A stretch of 41,764 bases of DNA from positions 1 to 41,764 of IMG/VR virus record IMGVR_UViG_3300005466_000019; one strand, written 5' to 3'. Position 1 is the stretch's first letter. Each line of letters begins with the position of its first letter. The translations under genes and the position numbers were made by a program. Positions 1 through 6,453 of this stretch are shown here, in pieces. Source of the DNA: a virus. A model generated the notes under the pieces. It searched no databases. It saw only the letters and a program-made list of their open reading frames with translations, and was not told the origin of the DNA.

Positions 1-50
1 TTCGCTCATGTCAAGACGGACAGAGGCACTATTATTAGCTTGAGTCGCCT
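1..50. repeat. Terminal direct repeat, left copy
   Basis: The first 50 bases are identical to 41715-41764. The repeat lies inside one reading frame that continues correctly across the join, so it is the overlap of a circular contig (or a short terminal redundancy) and not two separate loci. The non-redundant genome is 41,714 bp. Confidence 0.97.
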
Positions 51-81
51 CACTTCTACAAAATACTACAAAAAGATTTAA
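1..81 (+). CDS. C-terminal part of junction-spanning small protein
   Basis: This continues the gene that starts at 41631. Position 1 is the first base of a codon in that frame and the frame ends at TAA 79-81, giving a 54-residue basic protein when the ends are joined. No family is recognised. It is the last small gene before the structured leader at 82-300 and the recombination genes, so it probably belongs to the early rightward transcript. The annotated product is partial only because the circular genome was cut here. Confidence 0.75.
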   Translation, partial: FAHVKTDRGTIISLSRLTSTKYYKKI

Positions 82-300
82 GGATTTCTCCGACCATGAC
101 GCGCGCCCTTGCACAGTGTGGCGTTAGCTTAGGCTAATCGTGTCGTTCATTCTCTCGTACTCCAGCGAGAGGTGGACCGGAGAATAAATGTGGGCCACAC
201 GCCACTGAACGGCTTGAGTTCAGAGTTAGTCGCGGTTTCGGTTCTAGACCTGACCGCGCAAAATTTGAGAGAGCGCCGACGGGCTATAAACGTGGGGGAA
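82..300 (+). ncRNA. Candidate structured leader RNA upstream of the recombinase operon
   Basis: No credible reading frame lies here. Perfect complementary arms are dense: 86-92 with 178-184 (TTCTCCG/CGGAGAA), 116-122 with 194-200 (GTGTGGC/GCCACAC), and hairpins 124-128/133-137, 152-157/166-171, 205-210/218-223 and 231-236/253-258. The first two pairs interleave, so they would form a pseudoknot. The element ends shortly before the ribosome site (GGGGGA, near 294) of the gene at 305. It could be a cis-acting leader or a separately processed RNA; no known family was recognised. Confidence 0.5.
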
Positions 301-304
301 TAGC

Positions 305-1171
305 ATGAGCAAAACGGACAAGAAGGATAGGATCATCGCTCTGGTAGAAGGTGATTCAGGGAGCGGTAAGTCTTTCTTCATGGCTTGCCTTAAGAACGCT
401 GTTATCTACGACGTGGACCTTGGCGGCGGTTTGGCCGAGTACGAAGAGCGTATCAATAAGAATGGATCCGAGCGCGTCGAACTGGCTTCTTTTGGGGAAA
501 TCCTTTCCGATATTCGCCAGCGCCTTCGTTCCGGCAACCTCAAGGAAACGATTGTCATTGACCATGTGACTGGGCTTCACCAGGAATCGCTCTTGCGCCA
601 TAACCCAAACCAGGATTCTGACTATGGCCGCTCCGGGAACAAAGCAACCTATGAATGGAGGCAAATCCGAGAGTTCGCCAGGACCTTCGATTGCAATCTC
701 CTCATCGTGGCCCACATGAAGGCTGAATACGAGAAGGATAAACAGGTCGGCAAGATAGCCGACGGGGCGAAAAACATTGAGGGGGACATGCACATTGTTC
801 TGAGGCTCGAAAGCCTCAAGGACGACAAGGGCCGGAAGCGTTACCCGGCCACGGCTCACGTCATTAAATGGCGGCGCGATCCCGAAGACTCGCGGGGTCT
901 TCCGCCTGAATCTTTCAAATTTACTTTGGAAGAATTCGAGAAGATCCACGGTGCAGACTACAAGAGGCAGCGAGAAAAGGTCGTTCTGGCGAAGCCGGAA
1001 AGCATCGAGGCTCTTAACAAGGTTCTGGCCCTCCTGGATAAAGAAAAGGCCTCCGAACTTACGGCGAAGTGGATCAAGGCTGCTGGCGTTGAGTCTTTCG
1101 AGTTCATGACGGAAGAGCAGGTAGAGAAGTGCCAGGAAATGGTCAAAAAACTTATTCAAGGAGTCAAATAA
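305..1171 (+). CDS. Sak4-like RecA-core ATPase (single-strand annealing recombinase)
   Basis: A 288-residue P-loop ATPase. Walker A is GDSGSGKS at residues 16-23, and a Walker B-like strand (ETIVIDH) lies near residues 82-88. Size and motif spacing fit the AAA_24/Sak4 phage family, RecA-core proteins that promote single-strand annealing together with an SSB. The next gene, overlapping by one base (ATAATG), encodes an SSB-like protein, which supports the call. The start ATG has a GGGGGA site upstream. A generic phage nucleotide-binding protein of other function remains possible. Confidence 0.75.
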   Translation: MSKTDKKDRIIALVEGDSGSGKSFFMACLKNAVIYDVDLGGGLAEYEERINKNGSERVELASFGEILSDIRQRLRSGNLKETIVIDHVTGLHQESLLRHNPNQDSDYGRSGNKATYEWRQIREFARTFDCNLLIVAHMKAEYEKDKQVGKIADGAKNIEGDMHIVLRLESLKDDKGRKRYPATAHVIKWRRDPEDSRGLPPESFKFTLEEFEKIHGADYKRQREKVVLAKPESIEALNKVLALLDKEKASELTAKWIKAAGVESFEFMTEEQVEKCQEMVKKLIQGVK

Positions 1172-1650
1172 TGTCCCCTTTCCCGCATAACAGCACCGGA
1201 GTTTCAACCGATGGTCCCAAGAAGCCGGTCCTTCCTAAAGAACGCTACACCTTCAGCATCTTTGACGCTAAAGAAACAACCTCCAGCAGCGGCAATCCTA
1301 TGATCGAACTGGACATCAAGGTTATCGAACACGCTGTCTATCAGGACCACGACATGAAGCATTGGATCGTTTTTCTTCCTGCGGGGAAAAAAGGCGACTG
1401 GATGAACGTCCATTTTCGCCATTGCATCGGTGTTCCTTACGGTGGGGAGGACATCGTTGACGCCGCACAGTGGATCGGAAAGAAGTTTGATGCCGATTTG
1501 GACATTGAGACGACGCCGTACAAAAATAAAAAGGGACAAACCAGGTCAGATCCACGGAACAAGATTGTAAGGGTCTACCCCTACAAAGATCAGTTCCCGG
1601 AGATTGCCGCCCCCACTGCTGAAAAGAAGGACGAGGAAGTCCCTTTCTAG
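1171..1650 (+). CDS. DUF669/SSB-like single-stranded DNA-binding protein
   Basis: 159 residues. The segment around GNPMIELDIKV resembles the OB-fold DUF669 proteins of phage recombination modules, and the C-terminus is acidic and ends in DEEVPF, like the protein-interaction tail of bacterial SSBs (consensus DDDIPF). The start at 1171 is chosen because it overlaps the previous stop by one base and has AAGGAG at 1158-1163; an upstream in-frame ATG at 1129 lies inside the previous gene. Probably acts with the Sak4-like ATPase in annealing and genome repair. Confidence 0.7.
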   Translation: MSPFPHNSTGVSTDGPKKPVLPKERYTFSIFDAKETTSSSGNPMIELDIKVIEHAVYQDHDMKHWIVFLPAGKKGDWMNVHFRHCIGVPYGGEDIVDAAQWIGKKFDADLDIETTPYKNKKGQTRSDPRNKIVRVYPYKDQFPEIAAPTAEKKDEEVPF

Positions 1651-2020
1651 CCTTTTCCCAGGGCGCACATCACGGTAACTGCGCCATTCCGGGCCGCTTC
1701 GAGGCGGCGGGCTTCCGTGACAATTTGGCGCATCGAGGGCAGGCGAATTACAAGGACAACGCGAATAGGGTGAGACGTGCTTCCGTTCCGACTGGAAAGC
1801 TACCAGCCTAGCCCTTACGCCGATCGAAGCTGAGTCCCACTGAGCGACCTGGACGCCAAAACAATTTGAGGCATCAAGCGTGTAGGCACGCACCCTATGA
1901 CGTTGCGAGGGTCCCCGGCGACCGAGGGTTGGGCTGAAGGGGATGAAACTGTGGCAGCCGTGGCCCACTTGATACGGCAACTGTCCTATTGGGATGTGAC
2001 GACTCCCGTGCCTCAATAGA
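1651..2020 (+). ncRNA. Candidate large structured RNA with pseudoknot
   Basis: About 370 bases without a credible gene. 1670-1675 pairs with 1715-1720 (TCACGG/CCGTGA), 1680-1686 pairs with 1726-1732 (TGCGCCA/TGGCGCA), and a hairpin 1693-1697/1704-1708 lies inside. The two long helices interleave, which is the topology of an H-type pseudoknot. A second domain is closed by 1866-1873/2009-2016 (TTGAGGCA/TGCCTCAA) and contains hairpin 1878-1882/1887-1891; arms 1873-1878 and 1968-1973 also match. The RNA ends just before the GGAGG site of the next gene. A leftward frame covering the same bases gives no recognisable protein. Confidence 0.5.
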
Positions 2021-2031
2021 TTTGGAGGAAT

Positions 2032-2223
2032 ATGAGCCCGGCCACAAAAGAAAGCATGGTTCCGCTGGATAAAAAGATACGCCTTGGAGACCAGCTCTTC
2101 GACGTGGCCGCTTTAGGTTGGACCGGTGGAGAACGATATTACTGGCTCATTGACCAGCACGGTACCGTAGCTATGTATCCATGGTTTGTAGTCGAGGGAG
2201 AGTATGAAGACAAAAAAGCCTAA
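2032..2223 (+). CDS. Hypothetical protein, 63 aa
   Basis: Small acidic protein, not recognised. The ATG is preceded by GGAGG at 2024-2028. It is the first gene after the structured RNA and overlaps the next gene by 20 bases. The C-terminal half is rich in aromatic residues (YYWLIDQHG...YPWFVVEGEY), as in small phage DNA-metabolism accessory proteins, but no function can be given. Confidence 0.7.
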   Translation: MSPATKESMVPLDKKIRLGDQLFDVAALGWTGGERYYWLIDQHGTVAMYPWFVVEGEYEDKKA

Positions 2224-2386
2224 TACACCAGAGGTTCCAACAAAGAGCGGATGGGAAAGCCTCGTTGGCTTCATAGGGAATTGCGATTCGTGCAAGAAGC
2301 GGATCAACAAGAGCGACCCGACCTATTGGCGGTATATCGGAAAGATTAAAACTGAGATTCGGTGTAGGGAGTGCAGCGACAAGTGA
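2204..2386 (+). CDS. Small zinc-ribbon protein
   Basis: 60 residues with two cysteine pairs, CDSC and CREC, about 25 residues apart: a four-cysteine zinc ribbon. AGGGAG lies just upstream of the ATG. Proteins of this size and motif in early phage operons are usually nucleic-acid or protein-binding accessories; the exact role is unknown. Tightly packed between overlapping neighbours. Confidence 0.7.
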   Translation: MKTKKPNTPEVPTKSGWESLVGFIGNCDSCKKRINKSDPTYWRYIGKIKTEIRCRECSDK

Positions 2387-2622
2387 ACCGGGCCGAGATT
2401 CTTGAACAAATGATGAGGGAGAACGGGGGACAAGTTACCCTCGGGCAGATCCTTGCAAGGGGGGACGGTGTCTCCTGTAAATACACCCAAACGGTCAGTG
2501 AGTTAAGAAAGAAGCTCGCCCCCGAATGGACCGTGATTTGTGAGCAAAGCCCTGTGAGGCCAACGGAGAACGTCTATAGGCTCCAGCAGGTCATGGACCA
2601 TGGGCAAAGGATGTTTGCTTGA
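2383..2622 (+). CDS. Winged-helix-like DNA-binding protein
   Basis: 79 residues from GTG 2383, which overlaps the previous TGA (GTGA). A GTG 12 bases earlier (2371) is an alternative. The pattern of a short helical N-terminus, TLGQIL, then YTQTVSELRKKL and a variable wing before VYRLQQV resembles the small phage helix-turn-helix proteins that read 'ISELRK-G'. Likely binds DNA; target unknown. Confidence 0.6.
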   Translation: MNRAEILEQMMRENGGQVTLGQILARGDGVSCKYTQTVSELRKKLAPEWTVICEQSPVRPTENVYRLQQVMDHGQRMFA

Positions 2623-2831
2623 AGCCATACAAGTCACCTGAACTGCTCTATACCGCTGGACCGGAAAGAGATCTTATCCGGGCCGGGTGGTACGCCAGGG
2701 AAGGCAGGAGAAGGCTTGCAGAGCTTTGCATCAAGGCCGCAAGGCAAGGGTTTGATGATTTAACCTCCACGGCTGCCTTTAGAAACGCCGGGAATCCCGG
2801 TAAAACAAAGAAACGCCGGGAATCCCGGTGA
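2619..2831 (+). CDS. Hypothetical basic protein, 70 aa
   Basis: Starts at TTG 2619 overlapping the previous TGA, with AAAGG at about 2606-2610. The body is helical and basic (REGRRRLAELCIKAARQGF). Its last codons are formed by two copies of a 20-bp repeat (2782-2801, 2810-2829), so the C-terminus NAGNPGKTKKRRESR is repeat-derived. No family recognised. Confidence 0.6.
   Translation: MKPYKSPELLYTAGPERDLIRAGWYAREGRRRLAELCIKAARQGFDDLTSTAAFRNAGNPGKTKKRRESR
2782..2829. repeat. Two tandem 20-bp repeats with internal palindrome at a gene start
   Basis: GAAACGCCGGGAATCCCGGT occurs at 2782-2801 and again at 2810-2829, without mismatch, 28 bp apart. Each copy contains CCGGG-AAT-CCCGG. The second copy covers the GTG start region of the next gene. 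Could be an operator pair or a translational control hairpin. Confidence 0.85.
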
Positions 2832-3208
2832 GCGCCAAGTCAAAAGGCTCCCAATACGAAAGAGAAGTCATGAAGATCCTCGAATTACAGGGCTGGACAA
2901 TGGAGCGGGCTCACCCTCTCTACATACCCATAGGACCGCGCAGGATCGTTTCTAAGGCCCATGACTTCTTCGGAGCATGGGATTTGATAGGCAAGCAGGC
3001 TGGCTTCAAAACTCTTTGGGTTCAAGTCTCGACCCTGAACAACATCTCAGGCAAGCGGTCCCAGGTCAACGGCTTCCCCTGGACCCCTGAGCATGATGAG
3101 CCCTGCATCTTCGCAAGGGTTGACGGAAGAAACAGGCACTACCGAGTCTACTGGGGCAAGGAAAACTATGAGTGGCGCGGACATACAGAAAAGATCGTCC
3201 AAAATTAA
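2828..3208 (+). CDS. Putative PD-(D/E)XK-like nuclease / Holliday-junction-resolvase-like protein
   Basis: 126 residues from GTG 2828 (GTGA overlap). The order KGSQYEREVMKILELQGW, then GAWDLIG and LWVQVSTLNN with a later Arg, follows the E...D...(E/Q)xK layout of archaeal-type Hjc and related phage nucleases. The usual catalytic E-x-K is replaced by Q-V-S, so the protein may be inactive or a divergent subfamily. Its place near Sak4 and SSB genes fits a role in recombination. Confidence 0.45.
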   Translation: MSAKSKGSQYEREVMKILELQGWTMERAHPLYIPIGPRRIVSKAHDFFGAWDLIGKQAGFKTLWVQVSTLNNISGKRSQVNGFPWTPEHDEPCIFARVDGRNRHYRVYWGKENYEWRGHTEKIVQN

Positions 3209-3335
3209 GGTTTTTGCTCAATACAACCCTGAAACTAAGAAATGGCGCATCGTCGACGCCAAAGAAGAAGACACGACTAAGTTTATTTACGACATGCACA
3301 TCAAAGACTTGGAAGGATGGTTGGAAAATGAATAG
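3168..3335 (+). CDS. Hypothetical protein, 55 aa
   Basis: The ATG at 3168 lies inside the end of the previous gene (41-base overlap) and has GGGGCAAGGA just upstream. The short product alternates charged and aromatic residues (VFAQYNPETKKWRIVDAKEE). No family recognised. Ends eight bases into the next gene. Confidence 0.55.
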   Translation: MSGADIQKRSSKIKVFAQYNPETKKWRIVDAKEEDTTKFIYDMHIKDLEGWLENE

Positions 3336-3567
3336 TCAAACCACAAGTGGAAAACTGGAGGCGATTCTCCTCTCAGCAATTCGATCATTCATTGAGCAAG
3401 AGTCTCAAAGACTTCTAGATGAACACCTAAAGCAAATTAGCCTTGAATTAACTAACGCGGTATCCAGGCAGATAGGCAAGACAGTCGTAGAGCTTTCCTC
3501 AATGCTCTCTTTCGAGCGCACCGGAACACATCTGAAAATTACTGTAGAAGATAGAAGAGAAAAATAA
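3328..3567 (+). CDS. Hypothetical helical protein, 79 aa
   Basis: Start at ATG 3328, with AAGGA at 3313-3317; an earlier in-frame ATG at 3172 would give an unlikely basic extension covered by the neighbouring gene. Predicted mostly helical (LLSAIRSFIEQESQRLLDEHLKQISLELT). Function unknown. Its TAA stop (3565-3567) lies in the closing stem of the RNA element that follows. Confidence 0.6.
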   Translation: MNSQTTSGKLEAILLSAIRSFIEQESQRLLDEHLKQISLELTNAVSRQIGKTVVELSSMLSFERTGTHLKITVEDRREK

Positions 3568-3815
3568 AGCCCATCGCTGCTCGATGGCACAATTTAGGTT
3601 TCGGGCTCTCTTATACCCGTATACCTGGCTACACTGGGCATCCCCAAATATTCACGCTTAAGCCGATTGTCGGCTTGTTCTATCCCCAAGAGCAGCACAA
3701 GCCCTGTCAGGACGCTTTACCGTCGATCCGGTAGATCCTGAAGGAAAACAAGGATGAGGGGACGGACTACAACTCGTAACTTGAAATCTACGAGAGCAAT
3801 TGCGGAATGGGCTTT
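3566..3815 (+). ncRNA. Candidate 250-nt structured RNA closed by a 9-bp stem
   Basis: The ends match perfectly: AAAGCCCAT 3566-3574 with ATGGGCTTT 3807-3815. Inside are perfect hairpins 3660-3666/3670-3676 (AAGCCGA/TCGGCTT), 3707-3712/3736-3741 enclosing 3718-3722/3729-3733, and 3773-3778/3789-3794; CCATCG/CGATGG (3571-3576/3582-3587) is a competing hairpin. No open frame of note. The multi-branched shape suggests a stable RNA and not a simple untranslated region. Confidence 0.55.
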
Positions 3816-3819
3816 CACT

Positions 3820-3926
3820 GTACAAGTACTTAGTACTAGTACAAGGGGATGCCCAGGAAGCCAGGGAACGGGGAAAGAGAGTAACTAGATTAAGTAACTG
3901 TACTAGGTACTAAGTACTGTACTAGT
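3820..3926. repeat. GTAC-repeat cluster: candidate origin or operator
   Basis: GTAC occurs about every 6-7 bp in two blocks, 3820-3845 and 3900-3926. In the second block four units GTACTA(G/A)-like start at 3900, 3907, 3914 and 3919. AGTACTTAGTAC (3825-3836) is the exact inverse of GTACTAAGTACT (3907-3918). The pattern is iteron-like; it lies between a structured RNA and the next small-gene operon. Origin of replication or a multi-site operator are both possible. Confidence 0.5.
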
Positions 3927-3962
3927 AATAAGGGTGATGGAAATTAATCGAGAGGTCATTGA

Positions 3963-4145
3963 GTGAGCTTTGAAAAGTTCCTAGAAGCCTTCTGGCAGCG
4001 GCATCCTGGTTGGAGTGGGCAAGTAGTGGGAAAAGAGGTGTCAGGGGCCAAGGTGTCGATCCTGGCTCCAAAGAACATGCCTGTAGACGTGAAAGCCAAG
4101 GCCGCTGGAGATGACGACTCTTGGGACGGACAGGAGGACTTATGA
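3963..4145 (+). CDS. Hypothetical protein, 60 aa
   Basis: GTG start with AGAGG about eight bases upstream. First gene downstream of the GTAC-repeat block. N-terminus FEKFLEAFWQRHPGW is amphipathic; the tail is acidic (DDDSWDGQEDL). No family recognised. Stop overlaps the next ATG (ATGA). Confidence 0.6.
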   Translation: MSFEKFLEAFWQRHPGWSGQVVGKEVSGAKVSILAPKNMPVDVKAKAAGDDDSWDGQEDL

Positions 4146-4237
4146 GTGAAGCTGATATTTGGCTGGCCTTGGGCTGTTTCTGTGCGTTTTTGGCAATGGT
4201 TGCCTTCATTATCGAGGTTTTCGGGAGAAAAGATTGA
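4142..4237 (+). CDS. Single-pass membrane peptide, 31 aa
   Basis: ATGA overlap with the previous gene gives strong translational coupling. Almost the whole peptide is one hydrophobic helix (WLALGCFCAFLAMVAFII) followed by a short charged end (EVFGRKD). Inner-membrane location is likely. Function unknown; pairs with the next membrane peptide. Confidence 0.6.
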   Translation: MSEADIWLALGCFCAFLAMVAFIIEVFGRKD

Positions 4238-4371
4238 AGAAAGCGTTTGAGATTATAATTGCTTTTGTTTTGTTCGGATATTTCATGCTTCGCTGGATTC
4301 TTAGTGAAACTGTGGACGTTTGTTTTAGGTGTTTGGCAGAGGAAACTGGAGGAAAGAATGGGAGAGATTAA
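4234..4371 (+). CDS. Single-pass membrane peptide, 45 aa
   Basis: TTG start at 4234 overlaps the previous TGA and follows GGGAGA. Residues about 5-22 (FEIIIAFVLFGYFMLRWI) form one membrane span; the C-terminal part carries two cysteines (CFRC). Two consecutive, coupled membrane peptides suggest a pair acting together, for example in superinfection exclusion, but this is only inferred. Confidence 0.5.
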   Translation: MKKAFEIIIAFVLFGYFMLRWILSETVDVCFRCLAEETGGKNGRD

Positions 4372-4609
4372 GGATGGTGGGCCAGCGTTCCCGGGAGAGA
4401 TGAGGGCTGTTGCTTATAAAGTCGGACATGAAAATTGCGCCCAGGTTGTTAATTCAGGAATTCACACTGGCATGTCCCTCCGGGACTGGCTCGCTGGAAT
4501 GGCGCTGCCTGAGATCATGAGTTGGGGGGGAACCCATACGGCAGAAAAGGCCGCGGAGTTGGCCTACAAATATGCTGATGCCATGCTGAAGGTCCGGGAG
4601 GATAAATGA
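4358..4609 (+). CDS. Conserved phage protein of unknown function, 83 aa
   Basis: The ATG at 4358 follows GGAGGAAAG. The sequence has the layout of a common phage family: DGGPAFP near the start, GMSLRDWLAGMALP in the middle, and a C-terminal AAELAYKYADAML helix. This family is widespread in tailed phages of Gram-negative bacteria but has no assigned activity. Stop overlaps the next start (ATGA). Confidence 0.7.
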   Translation: MGEIKDGGPAFPGEMRAVAYKVGHENCAQVVNSGIHTGMSLRDWLAGMALPEIMSWGGTHTAEKAAELAYKYADAMLKVREDK

Positions 4610-4944
4610 CCCGCGCCGAGAGGATGAGGGATGAAGATTTGGAGTTCCTGCGGAAGCAGAACGAACGATTAGCCGGTAGGGTAAATGAACTTGAAAGGGA
4701 CGCCAACCGACACGCATATGATGTTTGCAAGGCTATTGACGCTAAACATTCTTTGGAGAAAGAGATTGCAGAAGCTAGTAAGCGCATCCGTTTTCTGGAA
4801 AACCGGTCTTACGAAGATGAGAAAAAGATCGAGCGGCTGGAGGGGGCGCTGAACAAATATGCAATACATCTCGATTGCGCTGAAAAATGCGAATGCGGAT
4901 TGACTGAAGCCCTCTCCCCCTCAGAGGAGGCAAGCCATGACTGA
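4606..4944 (+). CDS. Coiled-coil protein, 112 aa
   Basis: Residues about 10-85 carry a continuous heptad pattern of charged and leucine residues (LEFLRKQNERLAGRVNELE...IRFLENRSYEDEKKIERLEG), predicting a long coiled coil. C-terminal CAEKCECG may bind metal. Coupled to both neighbours by overlaps. No specific family recognised. Confidence 0.65.
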   Translation: MTRAERMRDEDLEFLRKQNERLAGRVNELERDANRHAYDVCKAIDAKHSLEKEIAEASKRIRFLENRSYEDEKKIERLEGALNKYAIHLDCAEKCECGLTEALSPSEEASHD

Positions 4945-5302
4945 CGGCCCAGCGAAGGCAGTTAATCGCGGAGGGGTTTTCTTCGATGTCTGTATTGGTG
5001 GGGAGCCTGTCATTGAGATCATGTCTGAGGGAGTGGCGATAGAGAGGGCTGGAAAGATTAACCGGCTCCTTGCGCCGCTTGTCGAGAAGGCCGCGCTATA
5101 CGACGAAATGATGAGGACCAAGAAGGCCGATCTTGAGTCGATCATGGCCCCGTTATTTGATAAGGCCGCGCTTGCCGACAGGATGGCGGAAGCGCTGTCC
5201 GAAGCCATTAATTGTCCACATGACCACTACGATTTCCCGGAAGTGAGCAAGAAAGCTGAGGCATTGATCGCCGCCTACGACCGGCTGAAGGAGGGGAAGT
5301 GA
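4937..5302 (+). CDS. Hypothetical protein, 121 aa
   Basis: Overlaps the previous gene by eight bases, with GGAGG upstream of the ATG. N-terminal half looks beta-rich (GGVFFDVCIGGEPVIEIM); the C-terminal half is helical with two similar segments, PLVEKAALYDEMM and PLFDKAALADRMA, suggesting an internal repeat. Not recognised. Confidence 0.6.
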   Translation: MTDGPAKAVNRGGVFFDVCIGGEPVIEIMSEGVAIERAGKINRLLAPLVEKAALYDEMMRTKKADLESIMAPLFDKAALADRMAEALSEAINCPHDHYDFPEVSKKAEALIAAYDRLKEGK

Positions 5303-5625
5303 GGCCGATCAAGTTCAGGGCGTGGGACAAGCGCATTAACAAATGGAGGGAGATGGATAAATTCGAGCGCATGGCCATCCTCGAAAGTCCTGATTTTATC
5401 ATCGAACAATTTACCGGACTCCACGACAAGAACGGGCGGGAGATTTACGAGGGGGACATCGTTCAGCACTCACCAGCCGCGGCCAAGTGGGTCATCGTTT
5501 ATCGGATGGGGTCTTTCTGCACACAGAACGTCAAAGCCGATATGGAATGTTACGTGGTTACAGGCTACGCCAGCGAATCCGAAGTCATCGGCAACATCCA
5601 CGAAAACCCGGAGCTTTTGAAATGA
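5299..5625 (+). CDS. YopX family protein
   Basis: 108 residues from GTG 5299 (GTGA overlap). It opens with RPIKFRAWDKRINKW and contains FTGLHDKNGREIYEGDIV and ESEVIGNIHENPELL, the hallmark segments of the YopX domain found in many phages. YopX proteins are small beta-rich accessory proteins without a proven activity. The family assignment is firm; the function is not. Confidence 0.85.
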   Translation: MRPIKFRAWDKRINKWREMDKFERMAILESPDFIIEQFTGLHDKNGREIYEGDIVQHSPAAAKWVIVYRMGSFCTQNVKADMECYVVTGYASESEVIGNIHENPELLK

Positions 5626-6008
5626 CCCCAACCCCACTTGACGAGAGGCCACTTGCTAGGGTGGAAAGGTCGGGGATAGAACCGTTGCGTTGGTGTGTTT
5701 CTATCGGCGGTGGCCCCATTTTCTACTCGGAGAGCGAGGCTCTTTGTAAAAAAATGGCAGACAACATCAACACCGCCCACCGCGCCGCCTGCAAGGCCAA
5801 GGTTCGGGAGGCGCTAGAGATGGCGTGCAAGGCGGTGTGCCAATACTGCGATCCGGTCATAGGGTATGAACCTCCGACGTTTGACGGGTTCGGCTGGCAC
5901 CACGCACAGCGGAGGGTCGTAAACGGTGAGGGTGAGCTTCGATTCGCTAAATGCAAAGCCGCTGAAATCCGCTCCATCTCCGTCAGCAAGGAGAAAAAGA
6001 ACCCGTGA
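5622..6008 (+). CDS. Hypothetical protein, 128 aa
   Basis: ATG 5622 overlaps the previous stop (ATGA). The middle contains CKAVCQYC, a possible metal site, followed by a segment with FDGFGWHHAQRR. Not assigned to a known family. Ends with a GTGA overlap into the next gene. Confidence 0.55.
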   Translation: MTPTPLDERPLARVERSGIEPLRWCVSIGGGPIFYSESEALCKKMADNINTAHRAACKAKVREALEMACKAVCQYCDPVIGYEPPTFDGFGWHHAQRRVVNGEGELRFAKCKAAEIRSISVSKEKKNP

Positions 6009-6247
6009 CCAAGCCAAAGAAGGGCGCAGGGGTGAAGAAGATCACTAGCAGGATGCAGATGGACTTCATGGAGGCAGCGCCACTAATTAAGGATCTCAAA
6101 GCATTAAAACTTAAACGCGCTAGATTTGAAGATAAATATGGAAACCATCCATCAAGGCATGAGCGCTATTCCACGATTTGGTGTCGGGCTAGAGATATAC
6201 GGATGGACATAGACGTGGCCCTCTGGAAGCTCTTTGAGTCTATCTAG
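6005..6247 (+). CDS. Hypothetical basic protein, 80 aa
   Basis: GTG start overlapping the previous TGA. Lysine- and arginine-rich (TKPKKGAGVKKITSR...LKALKLKRARFEDKYG), so nucleic-acid binding is possible. It is the last gene of the rightward early operon and converges on the leftward operon ending at 6271; no clear intrinsic terminator is visible in the 23-base gap. Confidence 0.55.
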   Translation: MTKPKKGAGVKKITSRMQMDFMEAAPLIKDLKALKLKRARFEDKYGNHPSRHERYSTIWCRARDIRMDIDVALWKLFESI

Positions 6248-6270
6248 AATGGGCAGTAAGGCCCCAAGGA

Positions 6271-6453
6271 TCAAATTGGCGGCTTGTTCTCTGACTTCCT
6301 CATGTCTTTCGTCTTCCAGCGCAATACCCCTCGTTTACCGGCCTTAGCGTTCCAATAACGCGATGTGCAGCTTGGACATGCCTTGGGCTTCCAGCCCCTT
6401 TGAGCGGGGACTAAGGATTCCCATTCGTGCTTGCATCTAAGGCATTTCCACAT
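6271..6453 (-). CDS. Small zinc-ribbon protein
   Basis: 60 residues. CLRC and CPSC pairs, about 24 residues apart, form a typical zinc ribbon (MWKCLRCKHEWES...). The start at 6453 is chosen because the upstream extension would lie within the preceding gene, and AAAGGAGAG precedes it. Last gene of the leftward operon; overlaps the upstream gene by 17 bases. Confidence 0.6.
   Translation of the reverse strand: MWKCLRCKHEWESLVPAQRGWKPKACPSCTSRYWNAKAGKRGVLRWKTKDMRKSENKPPI

Noticed and set aside
1-50. Terminal repeat as a transposon end or att site
   Set aside because: The repeat continues one reading frame perfectly across the ends, which is expected for a circular contig overlap.
356-1207. Long leftward frame opposite the Sak4-like gene
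   Set aside because: A mirror of a real gene with recognisable motifs; no start signals.
1546-2016. Leftward 156-codon frame over the gene-free stretch after the SSB gene
   Set aside because: No family similarity, no ribosome site, isolated on the opposite strand and overlapping the SSB gene; paired arms explain the region better.
3820-3926. CRISPR array
   Set aside because: Repeat units are 4-7 bases and contiguous, with no spacers.
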